DNA of 62,001 nt from Frigidibacter oleivorans (GCF_003993775.1 NZ_RJRZ01000022.1:1-62001), one strand, 5' to 3'; counted from the stretch's first letter, positions 27,105-37,016 are shown. Numbers and translations are program-made. The notes: generated from the sequence alone by a model not told the origin.

Positions 27105-27830
27105 ATGATTCCGTGCGTCATGTTCCAGACCGACATCTTTCCTGCGGCACAGTCGCGGCATCCGGGGGGGCCGGTGCGGCGACCGGGCCCGACCCTGTGC
27201 GAGGTGTTCCCCGCCGCCGGTGCCGAGGCGGCGGCGGCGGGATTCGTGCTGGCGCAACTGGGTCGCGGGGCGGCCCCCGTCCTGTGGATCCAAGAGAGGC
27301 TCGCGCAGTCCGAAACCGGGCGGCCCTATCTGGCGGGGCTGGGGCTCGACCGGCCGCTGCTGGTCATGCGGCTGTCGAGACCGGCCGACGTGATGGCCGC
27401 CATCGAGGAGGGGCTGCGCTGCCGGGCCCTGGGCGCGGTGGTCGCCGAACTTCACGGCAATCCCCCGGCGGCGAGCTTCACCGCGTCGAAGCGGCTGGCC
27501 CTGCGCGCCGGGGCGGCGGCCGTACCCTGCTGGCTGATCCGGCAGGCGGCGACCGCCGATCTCAGTGCCGCGCGCGACCGGTGGCGCGTGGCCACGCTGC
27601 CTTCGGCCCCCGACCCGGACGATCCGCAGGCGCCGGGCGATCCCTGCTGGCGGGTGGAACTGTTCCGCTCGCGCGACCGGCCGCCCGGGGCATGGGTGGC
27701 GCGCCATGAGCGGGGCCATGAACGGGGCCATGAGCGGGGCACGTCGAATCGTCTCGATCTGGTTGCCGCATTTCCCGATGGAGCGGTGGCAGAGGCGGCA
27801 GGACCGGACCGGCGGCACGGCGCCCGCTGA
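27105..27830 (+). CDS. imuA: ImuA, SOS mutasome accessory protein
   Basis: A 241-residue RecA-like accessory protein of the ImuA-ImuB-DnaE2 translesion system. Recognisable stretches are TLCEVFPAAGAEAAAAGFVL, PVLWIQERLAQSE, and the region GAVVAELHG and SFTASKRLALRA in the middle. Near the C-terminus it has a tandem HERG-HERG-HERG insertion, encoded by three 12-base repeats. The ATG at 27105 and another at 27120 are both usable. The 3' end overlaps imuB by 125 bases in another frame, so the two proteins should be made in coupled fashion. Confidence 0.85.
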   Translation: MIPCVMFQTDIFPAAQSRHPGGPVRRPGPTLCEVFPAAGAEAAAAGFVLAQLGRGAAPVLWIQERLAQSETGRPYLAGLGLDRPLLVMRLSRPADVMAAIEEGLRCRALGAVVAELHGNPPAASFTASKRLALRAGAAAVPCWLIRQAATADLSAARDRWRVATLPSAPDPDDPQAPGDPCWRVELFRSRDRPPGAWVARHERGHERGHERGTSNRLDLVAAFPDGAVAEAAGPDRRHGAR

Positions 27831-29280
27831 CCTGCCGCAGGCGCTGGTGGCGGAGGCTGCGCATGGGCCGGTAATCCATGCCGTGAACGGGGCCGCGCAT
27901 CTGGCCGGGGTCACTCCGGGCGCAAGGCTGGCCGACATGCGGGCGCTCTGCCCCGACCTGCGGACCAGCCCCGCCGATCCGGCCGGGGATCGCGCCACGC
28001 TGGAGCGGCTGGCCCTCTGGGCGCGGCGTTGGTGCCCCTGGACCGTGGCCGATCCCGATGGCGGGGTCGAGGGCGCGGGGCTGATCCTCGACACCACCGG
28101 GTCCGACCATCTGTGGGGCGGCGAGGCCGCGATGCTGGCCACGATCGAGGCAGAGCTGGGCCATCTGGGATTTTCCGCCCGCGCGGCGCTGGCGCCGACC
28201 TGGGGCGCCGCCTGGGCGCTGGCGCGGTTCGCGCCGGGACAGGGGACAGCGCCGGCGATCGACGCCGATCCGGCGCCGCTGCCGGTGGCGGCGCTGCGGC
28301 TGGAGGGCCGGACGGTGCTGCTGCTGAACCGGCTGGGCCTGCAGCGGATCGGCGATCTGGCCGCCCTGCCCCGCCTGTCGCTGGCGCGCCGCTTCACCCG
28401 GCCCGAGCCCTCGCTGAACCCGCTGATCCGGCTGGACCAGATGACGGGCCACCGGCCCGAACCCGTCTCGCCGCCCGGGGCACCGCCGGTGTTTCGCGCC
28501 GATCTGCGGCTGGCCGAGCCGGTCTTCGACCCCGGCCCGCATCTGCCGCGGCTGTGCGAGGCGCTGTGCGATCGCCTGTCCGCGGCCCGTCACGGCGCCC
28601 GCCGCCTGCGGCTGAGCGTCTATCGCACCGATGGCGAGGTCGGCCGGATCGAGGCCGCCTGCGCCCTGCCGAGCCGCGACCCGGCGCATCTGGCCTTCCT
28701 GTTCCGCGACCGGCTGGAACGGATCGACCCCGGCTATGGCTTCGACCTGATCGCGCTCGAGGCGCCGGTGACGGAACCGCTCGCCCCCCGGCAGGCCGAT
28801 CTGGCGGGCGGGGCCGATCCGGGGCTGGACCTGTCGCATCTGGTGGACCGGCTGACGGCGCGGTTCGGCCGCGATGCCGTCACCCGGCTGGCGCCGGTGG
28901 CCAGCCATGTCCCGGAACGGGCCGAGGCGCGGGCCGCCCCGCTGCCGGCCGGTCCTGTAGCCGCCGACCCCGCGCCGGAGCGTGCCGAACGGCCGCAGCG
29001 CCTGCTGGAGCGCCCCGAGGAGATCCGCGTGCTCTATGCCGTGCCCGAAGGTCCGCCCGCGCAGTTCCAGTGGCGGCGGCGCAGCTATCGCGTCGCCCGG
29101 TTTCAGGGGCCGGAACGGGTGGCGCCGGAATGGTGGCAGGACCGGCCCGGTACCCGCCTGCGCGACTATTTCAAGGTCGAGGACAGCGAGGGCCACCGAT
29201 TCTGGCTGTATCGCGACGGGCTGCATGACGATGGCCGCGGCGGCCCCCCCCGCTGGTTCCTGCACGGGATCTTTGCCTGA
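27706..29280 (+). CDS. imuB: ImuB, Y-family polymerase-like mutasome hub
   Basis: A protein of about 524 residues related to Y-family DNA polymerases but of the ImuB class, which lacks the catalytic acidic residues and acts as a hub that joins DnaE2 to the sliding clamp. Landmarks are RRIVSIWLPHFPMERW at the start, NGAAHLAGVTPGARLADMRAL, and DTTGSDHLWGGEAAML. Three in-frame ATGs (27706, 27718, 27730) lie in the 12-base repeats shared with imuA; the true start is one of them. The stop overlaps the dnaE2 start by one base (TGATG). Confidence 0.88.
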   Translation: MSGAMNGAMSGARRIVSIWLPHFPMERWQRRQDRTGGTAPADLPQALVAEAAHGPVIHAVNGAAHLAGVTPGARLADMRALCPDLRTSPADPAGDRATLERLALWARRWCPWTVADPDGGVEGAGLILDTTGSDHLWGGEAAMLATIEAELGHLGFSARAALAPTWGAAWALARFAPGQGTAPAIDADPAPLPVAALRLEGRTVLLLNRLGLQRIGDLAALPRLSLARRFTRPEPSLNPLIRLDQMTGHRPEPVSPPGAPPVFRADLRLAEPVFDPGPHLPRLCEALCDRLSAARHGARRLRLSVYRTDGEVGRIEAACALPSRDPAHLAFLFRDRLERIDPGYGFDLIALEAPVTEPLAPRQADLAGGADPGLDLSHLVDRLTARFGRDAVTRLAPVASHVPERAEARAAPLPAGPVAADPAPERAERPQRLLERPEEIRVLYAVPEGPPAQFQWRRRSYRVARFQGPERVAPEWWQDRPGTRLRDYFKVEDSEGHRFWLYRDGLHDDGRGGPPRWFLHGIFA

Positions 29281-32200
29281 TGCCCGACAGCGACCCCCGC
29301 CCCCTGCGCAAGACACTGACCGGCGACTTCCCCCCGAACCCGCGGGCCGATTATGTCGAACTGGGCGTCACCACCGCCTTTTCCTTCCTGCGCGGCGCGT
29401 CCGAGGCCATCGAACTGGCCGTGACCGCGCATGTGCTCGGCTATGACGCGCTTGGGGTGGCCGACCTGAACACGATGGCCGGCGTGGTGCGCCTGCATGC
29501 CGCCGCGCGGCGCACCGGCCTGCGCCCGGTCATCGGCTGCCGGCTGCGGCTGGTGACGGGCGAGGAATTCCTCGCCTATCCCCGCGACCGGGCCGCCTAT
29601 GGCCGGCTCTGCACGCTGCTGACCAAGGGCAAGCGGAAGGACATGTCCGGCGACTGGCAGGCCAAGGGCCTGTGCGAGATCACCTTGGCCGATCTGGCCG
29701 CCCATGCCGAAGGGGTGCAGCTGATCGTGCTGCCGGATGCGATGCTGCCCCGCCGGCTGGCCGGGCTGGTCCGCCGCCTGCCGGGCCTGCGCCATGTCGC
29801 CGTCAGCTGCCTTTACCGGGGCGACGACCGGGCGCGGATCAACCGGCTGGACCGGCTGGCCCGCCGGCACGGCCTGTCGATCCTCGCCACCAACGACGTG
29901 CATTACCACGCCCCCGACCGCCGCCCGCTGCAGGACGTGATGACCTGCATCCGCGAGAAGACCACGATCCACAAGGCCGGCTTCCTGCTGGATGCCAATG
30001 CGGAACGCCACCTGAAATCGCCGGCCGAGATGGCGCGGCTGTTCGCCGACTGGCCCCATGCCATCCGCGCCACGCGCGAGGTCGCCGATGCCTGCGCCTT
30101 CGACCTGCGGGAACTGGCCTATCACTACCCGCTGGAAACCGTGCCCCCGGGCGAAACGCCGCAAAGCCAGCTGGAAAAGCTGACATGGGCCGGCGCGGCG
30201 GACCGCTATCCCGCGGGCCTGTCGCAGAAGGTGCGCGGGCTGCTGGAAAAGGAACTGGCCATCATCGCGCTGAAGAAGCTGCCCCAGTATTTCCTGACCA
30301 TCCACGAGATCGTCTGCTGGGCCCGGGCGCGGGGCATCCTGTGCCAGGGCCGCGGATCGGCGGCGAATTCGGCCGTCTGTTTCGTGCTGGGCATCACCTC
30401 GGTCGATCCGGCCGAGCAGGAGATGCTGTTCGAACGCTTCATCAGCATCGACCGGGACGAGCCGCCCGACATCGACGTGGATTTCGAACACGAGCGGCGC
30501 GAGGAGGTGATCCAGCACATCTATGACCGCTATGGCCGCCATCGGGCCGGGCTGTGCGCCACCGTCATCCACTATCGCCCCCGGTCGGCCATCCGCGACG
30601 TCGGCAAGGCGATGGGCCTGTCCGAGGACGTGACGGCGGCGCTGGCAAAGACCGTCTGGGGCAGCTGGGGCACCAGCATGGGCGAGGCCAACAGCCGCGA
30701 GGCGGGGATCGACCTGACCGACCCGCTGATGTCGCGCGCGATCCGGCTGGCCGAACAGATGATCGGCCTGCCCCGCCACCTCGGCCAGCATGTCGGCGGC
30801 TTCGTCCTGACCGAAGGCGCGCTGCACGACACCGTGCCGATCGGCAATGCGGCGATGCCCGAACGCAGCTTCATCGAATGGGACAAGGACGATATCGACG
30901 AACTGGGCATCCTGAAGATCGACGTCCTGGCCCTGGGGATGCTGACCTGCATCCGCAAATGCCTCGATCTGCTGACGGCGCATTACGGCATCGTTCATGA
31001 CCTTGCCTCGATCCCGCCCGACGACACGGCCACCTATGACATGCTGTGCCGGGGCGACAGTATCGGCGTCTTCCAGGTGGAAAGCCGCGCGCAGATGAAC
31101 ATGCTGCCCCGGCTCAGGCCGCGACGGTTCTATGACCTCGTGATCGAGGTCGCCATCGTCCGCCCCGGCCCGATCCAGGGCGACATGGTGCATCCCTATC
31201 TGCGCCGGCGCAGCGGGGCCGAGCCGGTGGACTATCCCGCGCCGGGGCCGGAACATCCGCAGGACGAACTGAAGAACATCCTGCAGCGCACGCTCGGCGT
31301 CCCGATCTTCCAGGAACAGGCGATGAAGATCGCCATGGACGCGGCGAAATTCACCCCGGAAGAGGCCAACCGCCTGCGCCGCGCCATGGCAACCTTTCGG
31401 TCGCGGGGCACGATCGCGGAACTGGAACAGCTGATGGTCGGCCGGATGACCGGGCGGGGCTATGACCCGGTCTTCGCGCAACGGTGCTTCGACCAGATCA
31501 AGGGCTTTGGCGAATACGGCTTTCCCGAAAGCCACGCCGTCAGCTTCGCGCTGCTGGTCTATGTCTCGAGCTGGCTGAAATGCCATTATCCGGCGGCCTT
31601 TGCCTGTGCGCTGCTGAACGCGCAGCCGATGGGCTTCTACGCGCCGGCGCAGATCGTCCGCGATGCGCGCGAACACGGGGTGGAGCTGCGGCCGGCGGAT
31701 GTGAACCTCAGCGAGTGGGACAATACGCTGGAACCCGGCGGCACCGGCTTTGCCCTGCGGCTGGGGCTGCGGCAGGTGGATGGCATCGGACGCGAGGCGG
31801 CGGAGCGGCTGATCCGTGCCCGGGACGAACCCTTCGCCAGCCTGGCCGATCTGGCCCGCCGGGCGGGGCTGAACGGGCGGACGATCCGCGCGCTGGCGGC
31901 GGCCGATACCGTCCGGTCGATGGGCCTGGACCGCCGCGCCGCGCTGTGGGAGGCGCGGGCGCTGCGGGATGCGCCCGACCTGCCGCTGTTCGGCTCCGGG
32001 CGGGACGAGGGCGGCGAGCCCCCCGCCCGCCTGCCGCGGATGCCGCTCTGCGAACATGTGGTGGCCGACTACCAGACCCTGCGCCTGTCGCTGAAGGCGC
32101 ATCCGATGTCCTTCCTGCGCGCCAGCCTGACCGCGCAGGGCTTCGTCGCCGCCGCCGACCTGAACCGGATCGCCGACAACCGCCGCCTGCGGATGGCCGG

Positions 32201-32564
32201 GCTGGTGCTGGTGCGCCAGCGACCCGGCAGCGCCAAGGGCGTCTGCTTCATCACGCTGGAGGACGAGACCGGCGTCGCCAATCTGGTGGTCTGGCCCAAG
32301 GTGATGGAGGCGTTCCGCAAGGTGATCATGACCGCCCGGCTGATGCAGGTCACGGGCCGGATCCAGCGCGACGCGGCCTCGGGCGTGACCCATGTGGTGG
32401 TCGAGTCCCTGCTGGATCGCAGCGATGTGCTGATGCGCCTGTCGGACCGCAGCCTGTCGCCGCCGCTGGCCCGCGCGGACGAGGTGAAGAACCAGGTCCC
32501 CGCCCCCACCCTCGGCCATCCGCGACAGGCGCGGATCATCCCGGGGTCGCGGGACTTTCACTGA
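29280..32564 (+). CDS. dnaE2: error-prone DNA polymerase DnaE2 (ImuC)
   Basis: A 1094-residue C-family polymerase. An N-terminal PHP domain begins YVELGVTTAFSFLRGAS. The palm carries the catalytic aspartates in PPDIDVDFEHER, at about residues 397 and 399. The helix-hairpin-helix and OB-fold parts follow (DGIGREAAERLIRARDE; RLRMAGLVLVRQRPG). The length fits DnaE2 rather than the replicative DnaE1. It carries out mutagenic lesion bypass after SOS induction and is co-transcribed with imuA and imuB from the LexA-controlled promoter. Confidence 0.95.
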   Translation: MPDSDPRPLRKTLTGDFPPNPRADYVELGVTTAFSFLRGASEAIELAVTAHVLGYDALGVADLNTMAGVVRLHAAARRTGLRPVIGCRLRLVTGEEFLAYPRDRAAYGRLCTLLTKGKRKDMSGDWQAKGLCEITLADLAAHAEGVQLIVLPDAMLPRRLAGLVRRLPGLRHVAVSCLYRGDDRARINRLDRLARRHGLSILATNDVHYHAPDRRPLQDVMTCIREKTTIHKAGFLLDANAERHLKSPAEMARLFADWPHAIRATREVADACAFDLRELAYHYPLETVPPGETPQSQLEKLTWAGAADRYPAGLSQKVRGLLEKELAIIALKKLPQYFLTIHEIVCWARARGILCQGRGSAANSAVCFVLGITSVDPAEQEMLFERFISIDRDEPPDIDVDFEHERREEVIQHIYDRYGRHRAGLCATVIHYRPRSAIRDVGKAMGLSEDVTAALAKTVWGSWGTSMGEANSREAGIDLTDPLMSRAIRLAEQMIGLPRHLGQHVGGFVLTEGALHDTVPIGNAAMPERSFIEWDKDDIDELGILKIDVLALGMLTCIRKCLDLLTAHYGIVHDLASIPPDDTATYDMLCRGDSIGVFQVESRAQMNMLPRLRPRRFYDLVIEVAIVRPGPIQGDMVHPYLRRRSGAEPVDYPAPGPEHPQDELKNILQRTLGVPIFQEQAMKIAMDAAKFTPEEANRLRRAMATFRSRGTIAELEQLMVGRMTGRGYDPVFAQRCFDQIKGFGEYGFPESHAVSFALLVYVSSWLKCHYPAAFACALLNAQPMGFYAPAQIVRDAREHGVELRPADVNLSEWDNTLEPGGTGFALRLGLRQVDGIGREAAERLIRARDEPFASLADLARRAGLNGRTIRALAAADTVRSMGLDRRAALWEARALRDAPDLPLFGSGRDEGGEPPARLPRMPLCEHVVADYQTLRLSLKAHPMSFLRASLTAQGFVAAADLNRIADNRRLRMAGLVLVRQRPGSAKGVCFITLEDETGVANLVVWPKVMEAFRKVIMTARLMQVTGRIQRDAASGVTHVVVESLLDRSDVLMRLSDRSLSPPLARADEVKNQVPAPTLGHPRQARIIPGSRDFH

Positions 32565-32600
32565 GGGGCGTCCAACGAGGCTGCCCCGGCGGTGCGCGGC

Positions 32601-33035
32601 TCACGTCTCGCGCAGCTTCACCAGCAGTTGCCGAAGCATCCGGGCATCCTGCTGGCCAAGCCGCCGCTCGAGCTGCGCCTCATGCTCGCGCGCCGCATGG
32701 CAGAGGTCTCGGAACGCCTCCTCCCCCGGCGGGCGCAGCACCAGATACTCGCTGCGCCCGTCGCCCGGCCGTTCGACACGTTTCAGGAACCGCTTCTGCT
32801 CCAGCGCGCGGACGGCGCGGGAAATCTTCGTCTTGTGCACCAGCGCGCTGGTGGAGATGTCCTTCGCCGTCATCGGGCCATATCGCCCGAGATGGAACAG
32901 CACCCGCCACTCTGTCCGCAGCATCCCGTAGCGGTTCCGGTAGATCGCGGCGAAGGCGACGCTCTGCGCCTCGGCGGCCTGGTTCAGAAGGTAGGGCGTG
33001 AAGCTGGACAGTTCGAACCCGTCATCCTCGGTCAT
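32601..33035 (-). CDS. MarR-family transcriptional regulator
   Basis: A 144-residue MarR protein with the winged helix-turn-helix in TAKDISTSALVHKTKISRAVRALEQ and the wing RPGDGRSEYLVL. It is divergent from hmgA with only 73 bases between the starts, and a palindromic site lies in that gap. It is the likely repressor of the homogentisate genes, relieved by a pathway acid. Confidence 0.9.
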   Translation of the reverse strand: MTEDDGFELSSFTPYLLNQAAEAQSVAFAAIYRNRYGMLRTEWRVLFHLGRYGPMTAKDISTSALVHKTKISRAVRALEQKRFLKRVERPGDGRSEYLVLRPPGEEAFRDLCHAAREHEAQLERRLGQQDARMLRQLLVKLRET

Positions 33036-33055
33036 GCGTGAAATCCCGGCTTGTT

Positions 33056-33071
33056 AGTTACAAAAGCAACT
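33056..33071. promoter_or_regulatory. MarR-type operator between the marR gene and hmgA
   Basis: AGTT at 33056-33059 and AACT at 33068-33071 flank a C-AAAA-G centre, a 16-base pseudo-palindrome with one mismatched pair. It sits in the only AT-rich part of the 73-base divergent gap, so one bound regulator could control both genes. Confidence 0.55.
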
Positions 33072-33108
33072 ATCAGGTTGGGGCCAGACAGTCGATGGAG
33101 GACCTTCC

Positions 33109-34476
33109 ATGAACGATATGAGCAAGATTTCCGGCATGACCCGTGCCGCCGGGATCAGCGCCCTGGCCGAAGGCTACATGCCCGGATTCGGGAACGACTT
33201 CGAAACCGAGGCGCTGCCCGGCGCCCTGCCGGTCGGCCGGAACAGCCCCCAGAAATGCGCCTACGGGCTGTATGGCGAACAGCTGTCGGGAACGGCCTTC
33301 ACCGCCCCCTCGCATCAGAACGAGCGGACCTGGTGCTACCGCATCCGGCCCTCGGTCAAGCACAGCCACCGCTATGAAAAGATCGACGTGCCGTACTGGA
33401 AATCGGCGCCGAACGTCCTGCCCGACGTCACCAGCCTCGGCCAGTACCGCTGGGATCCGGTGCCGCATTCCGACGCGCCGCTGACCTGGATCACCGGGAT
33501 GCGGACGATGACCACCGCGGGCGACGTCTATACCCAGACGGGCATGGCGAGCCACATCTACCTTGTGACGCAGTCGATGGAAGATGCCTATTTCTACTCG
33601 GCCGACAGCGAGCTGCTGGTGGTGCCGCAGGAGGGCCGCCTGCGGTTCTGCACCGAGCTGGGGATCATCGACCTCGAGCCGAAAGAGATCGCCATCCTGC
33701 CGCGCGGGCTGCTGTACCGCGTCGAACTGATCGACGGCCCCGCCCGCGGCTTCGTCTGCGAGAACTATGGCCAGAAGTTCGACCTGCCCGGCCGCGGCCC
33801 CATCGGGGCCAACTGCATGGCCAACCGCCGCGATTTCAAGACGCCGGTCGCGGCGTTCGAGGACCGCGACGCGCCCTCGACCGTGACGATCAAGTGGCAG
33901 GGACAGTTCCACGAGACGAGGATCGACCATTCGCCGCTCGACGTGGTGGCCTGGCACGGCAACTATGCGCCGGTGAAATACGACCTGCGCAACTACTGCC
34001 CGATCGGCGCGATCCTGTTCGATCATCCCGATCCGTCGATCTTTACCGTGCTGACCGCGCCGTCCGGGGTGGAGGGAACGGCGAATATCGACTTCGTCCT
34101 GTTCCGCGAACGCTGGATGGTGATGGAGGATACCTTCCGCCCGCCGTGGTACCACAAGAACGTCATGTCCGAACTGATGGGCAACATCTACGGCGAATAC
34201 GACGCCAAGCCCAACGGCTTCGCCCCCGGCGGGATGAGCCTGCACAACATGATGCTGCCGCATGGGCCCGACAACGAGGCCTTCGAGAAGGCGACCTTCG
34301 GCAAGCTCGAACCCCGGAAGCTCGACGACACGATGAGCTTCATGTTCGAAACCCGGTTCCCGCAGCATCTGACGACCTTCGCCGCCACCGAGGCGCCGCT
34401 TCAGGACGACTACATCGACTGCTGGTCCAGCCTGAAGAAACGCTTCGACGGAACCCGGGAAGGCAACTGGGACTGA
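33109..34476 (+). CDS. hmgA: homogentisate 1,2-dioxygenase
   Basis: A 455-residue cupin-type Fe(II) dioxygenase that opens the ring of homogentisate to maleylacetoacetate. The iron ligands are visible at His349 and Glu355 (WYHKNVMSE) and His385 (LPHGPD), with the same spacing as in the human enzyme. The N-terminal [17 protein letters not shown] and the [17 protein letters not shown] stretch are typical. GGAGG-type sequence lies before the ATG. It leads the hmgA-fahA-maiA block. Confidence 0.97.
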   Translation: MNDMSKISGMTRAAGISALAEGYMPGFGNDFETEALPGALPVGRNSPQKCAYGLYGEQLSGTAFTAPSHQNERTWCYRIRPSVKHSHRYEKIDVPYWKSAPNVLPDVTSLGQYRWDPVPHSDAPLTWITGMRTMTTAGDVYTQTGMASHIYLVTQSMEDAYFYSADSELLVVPQEGRLRFCTELGIIDLEPKEIAILPRGLLYRVELIDGPARGFVCENYGQKFDLPGRGPIGANCMANRRDFKTPVAAFEDRDAPSTVTIKWQGQFHETRIDHSPLDVVAWHGNYAPVKYDLRNYCPIGAILFDHPDPSIFTVLTAPSGVEGTANIDFVLFRERWMVMEDTFRPPWYHKNVMSELMGNIYGEYDAKPNGFAPGGMSLHNMMLPHGPDNEAFEKATFGKLEPRKLDDTMSFMFETRFPQHLTTFAATEAPLQDDYIDCWSSLKKRFDGTREGNWD

Positions 34477-34499
34477 GCCGGACACCGGACAGACGCTTT

Positions 34500-34530
34500 C
34501 CGGAAAGGCGCGGACGCGCGGCCTTTCCGG
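34500..34530. terminator. hairpin between hmgA and fahA
   Basis: CCGGAAAGGC (34500-34509) and GCCTTTCCGG (34521-34530) form a perfect 10-base stem with an 11-base loop that can itself pair, followed by TTCT. It could be a partial terminator or an mRNA stabiliser that lowers fahA relative to hmgA. It ends 8 bases before the first possible fahA ATG, which favours the later ATG. Confidence 0.5.
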
Positions 34531-34558
34531 TTCTACAATGGACGATCAAGGACAGGTC

Positions 34559-35800
34559 ATGACGCTGATGAAAAGCTGGGTGGACAGCGCGAACTCCCCC
34601 GACACCGATTTCCCCCTCAACAACCTGCCCTATGGCGTCTTCGACGACGGGCAGGGTGCCCGCATGGGTGTGGCCATCGGGGATTTCGTCCTGGACCTCG
34701 GCAAGGTCGACCACGGGCTCGATGCGGGGCTTCTGGCCCAGCCGTCGTGGAATGCCGTCATGGAAGCGGGGGCCGGGGTCTGGGCGGCGCTGCGCGACCG
34801 GCTGACCCAGCTGCTGGGGGACGAGACGCATCGCGATGCCGTCGCCCCGCATCTGATCCCGCTCGACCGGGTGAGGCTGCTGATGCCCTTCCGCGTCACC
34901 GAATACACCGACTTCTACGCGGCGAAGAACCATGCGTTCAATGTCGGGACGATGTTCCGCGGGCCGGAGAATGCCCTGACGCCGAACTGGCTGTCGGTCC
35001 CGATCGGCTATAACGGACGGGCTTCCTCGATTGTCGTCTCGGGCACGCCGGTGCAGCGCCCCTGGGGGCAGGTCAAGCGCGCCGACGAAGACCTGCCGCG
35101 CTTCGATCGCAGCGCCCGCTTCGACCTCGAGCTGGAGATGGGCGCCATCGTCGGCAAGCCCTCGCAGGGGATGGTCAGCGTGGCCGAGGCGGACGAGATG
35201 ATCTTCGGCTATGTGCTGCTGAACGACTGGTCCGCACGCGATATCCAGGCCTGGGAGTATCAGCCGCTGGGGCCGTTCCAGTCGAAGGCCACGGCCACCA
35301 CGATCAGCCCCTGGATCGTGACCCGCGCCGCGCTGGAGCCGTTCCGGAAGAGCACCCCGCAACGCGAGCGGCCGCTGCTGCCCTATCTGCATGAGCCCGG
35401 TCCGATGCTCTATGACATCGCGCTGGAGGTCACGCTCGCCCCCGAGGGCAAGGACGAGACTGTCATCTCGCGGACGAATTACGACCAGATGTACTATTCC
35501 GCCGCGCAGCAGCTGTGCCACCACACCTCCAGCGGCTGCCCGATGCGGGTGGGCGACCTGCTCGGCTCCGGGACGATTTCGGGAACCGACGAAGGCAGCC
35601 GCGGCTCCCTGCTGGAACTGAGCTGGGGCGGCAAGACTCCGGTCACGCTCGACAGCGGCGAACAGCGCAGCTTTCTCGAGGATGGCGACACGCTGACCCT
35701 GCGGGGCCATGCACAAGGCGACGGGTATCGCGTCGGCTTCGGCGCCTGTTCCGGCAAGCTCCTTCCGGCCGCCGACCTGCCCGGCTGGGCGCAGGGCTGA
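34559..35800 (+). CDS. fahA: fumarylacetoacetase
   Basis: A 413-residue enzyme that cleaves fumarylacetoacetate to fumarate and acetoacetate, the last step of the homogentisate branch. It has the N-terminal SH3-like domain (FPLNNLPYGVF) and the FAH core with metal ligands in TDFYAAKNHA, LELEMGAIVG and LNDWSARDIQAWE. I choose the ATG at 34559, preceded by AAGGACAGG, over the ATG at 34538, which sits almost on the hairpin. The next gene, maiA, follows after 9 bases. Confidence 0.94.
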   Translation: MTLMKSWVDSANSPDTDFPLNNLPYGVFDDGQGARMGVAIGDFVLDLGKVDHGLDAGLLAQPSWNAVMEAGAGVWAALRDRLTQLLGDETHRDAVAPHLIPLDRVRLLMPFRVTEYTDFYAAKNHAFNVGTMFRGPENALTPNWLSVPIGYNGRASSIVVSGTPVQRPWGQVKRADEDLPRFDRSARFDLELEMGAIVGKPSQGMVSVAEADEMIFGYVLLNDWSARDIQAWEYQPLGPFQSKATATTISPWIVTRAALEPFRKSTPQRERPLLPYLHEPGPMLYDIALEVTLAPEGKDETVISRTNYDQMYYSAAQQLCHHTSSGCPMRVGDLLGSGTISGTDEGSRGSLLELSWGGKTPVTLDSGEQRSFLEDGDTLTLRGHAQGDGYRVGFGACSGKLLPAADLPGWAQG

Positions 35801-35809
35801 GGGCGCGCC

Positions 35810-36475
35810 ATGGATGGCGACGCAGCGGGCGGTGAACTGGCACCGGGAAAACCGGGCAAGATCGTGCTCTACGACTACTGGCGGTCCACGGCGAGCTGGC
35901 GGATCAGGATCGCCCTGACCCTCGCCGGACTCGACTGGGAGAGCCGCCCCGTCGATCTGGTCCAGGGGGATCAACGATCCCCCGGACATCTGGCGCTGAA
36001 CCCGCAAGGACTGGTCCCGGTGCTCGAGATCGACGGGCTGCGGCTGACACAGTCCCTGGCGATCCTCGACTATCTCGAGGATACGGGCCGCGTCACCCTG
36101 CGACCGCGTGACCCGTCACAGGCAGCCCGGATGCGCGCCATCGCCCAGGCGATCGCCTGCGACATCCATCCCGTCTGCAACCTGCGCGTCGCCAGTCACG
36201 CGGCGGCGCTGACCGGGGCAGAGACGGCCAAGGCCGACTGGATGAGGCACTTCATCCGCCCCGGGCTGGAAGCCGTCGAACGGATGCTGAGCCCGGAGGG
36301 TCCCTATTGCTGCGGGACGGAGCTGACCCAGGCGGATCTGTGCCTGATACCGCAGCTTTACAACGCGACGCGATGGGGCGCGCCCTTCGACGATCTGCCG
36401 GCCATCGCGCGGGTCGCCGCGGCTTGCGCCCGGATTCCCGCCTTTCACGAACCGCAGCCGAACCCCGGCACCTGA
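35810..36475 (+). CDS. maiA: maleylacetoacetate isomerase (zeta-class GST)
   Basis: A 221-residue zeta GST. The glutathione site near residue 25 reads YWRSTASWRIRIAL, the family motif with the usual Ser, followed by NPQGLVPVLEIDG and LTQSLAILDYLE. It converts maleylacetoacetate to fumarylacetoacetate with glutathione as cofactor, between HmgA and FahA. It sits 9 bases after fahA. The first 15 residues are a non-conserved extension, so an alternative later start cannot be excluded. Confidence 0.93.
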   Translation: MDGDAAGGELAPGKPGKIVLYDYWRSTASWRIRIALTLAGLDWESRPVDLVQGDQRSPGHLALNPQGLVPVLEIDGLRLTQSLAILDYLEDTGRVTLRPRDPSQAARMRAIAQAIACDIHPVCNLRVASHAAALTGAETAKADWMRHFIRPGLEAVERMLSPEGPYCCGTELTQADLCLIPQLYNATRWGAPFDDLPAIARVAAACARIPAFHEPQPNPGT

Positions 36476-36530
36476 AGGTCCGGACGGGAGAGGCCCCGGG
36501 ATGCCCCCGGGTTCCGGGGCCGCGCGTCGA

Positions 36531-37016
36531 TCAGCGCGGCCCGTCGCCCGCGCGATGATCGAGCGCCACGCCGCCGCGATCCTTCATCGTCCGCAACACG
36601 ATCTCCGACCGGACCTGCGACACCTGCGGGTGGGGCAGCAGGTGATTATGGATGAAATCGGCAAAGGCCGTCAGGTCGACGACGCGTATGTCCAGGATAT
36701 AGTCGGCATCGCCTGACACGGAGAACGCCACCGAAATCTCGGGCCGCTCGTCGATGAACCGGGCGAATTCGTCCTCCCGGTCCTTGCCGTGATGCCGAAG
36801 GTTGACCCGCGTCACCGCCCGCACGCCGAACCCCAGCTTCTGCAGGTTCAGCCGCGCCGAGTAGCCCTCGATGATCCCCGCCGCCTCCAGCGCCTGCCGC
36901 CGCCGCGACACCTGGCTGGCCGACAGGTTCACCTTCTCGGACAGCGCGGCATTTGTCATCGCCCCGTCGGCCTGAAGTGCGGAAAGAATGGCGATGTCGA
37001 ACGGATCCATGCGCAT
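36531..37016 (-). CDS. Lrp/AsnC-family transcriptional regulator
   Basis: A protein of about 161 residues: a DNA-binding N-terminus (FDIAILSALQADGAMTNAALSE, SASQVSRRRQALE) and a C-terminal ligand domain (GDADYILDIRVVDLTAFADF). It is divergent from hppD with about 127 bases between, and it most likely controls hppD in response to tyrosine or phenylalanine. No strong ribosome site is visible; ATGs at 37016 and 37010 are the most natural starts. Confidence 0.88.
   Translation of the reverse strand: MRMDPFDIAILSALQADGAMTNAALSEKVNLSASQVSRRRQALEAAGIIEGYSARLNLQKLGFGVRAVTRVNLRHHGKDREDEFARFIDERPEISVAFSVSGDADYILDIRVVDLTAFADFIHNHLLPHPQVSQVRSEIVLRTMKDRGGVALDHRAGDGPR

Noticed and set aside
27706-29280. 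imuB as an active Y-family polymerase
   Set aside because: The sequence and the imuA-dnaE2 context fit ImuB, which lacks the catalytic acidic residues.
29166-32561. An open frame of over 1100 codons antisense to dnaE2
   Set aside because: It lies wholly opposite a clear polymerase gene, has no family motif and has the His/Arg/Gly-rich composition of a GC-rich antisense frame.
32565-32600. A terminator between dnaE2 and the convergent MarR gene
   Set aside because: The 36-base gap has no stem of convincing length.
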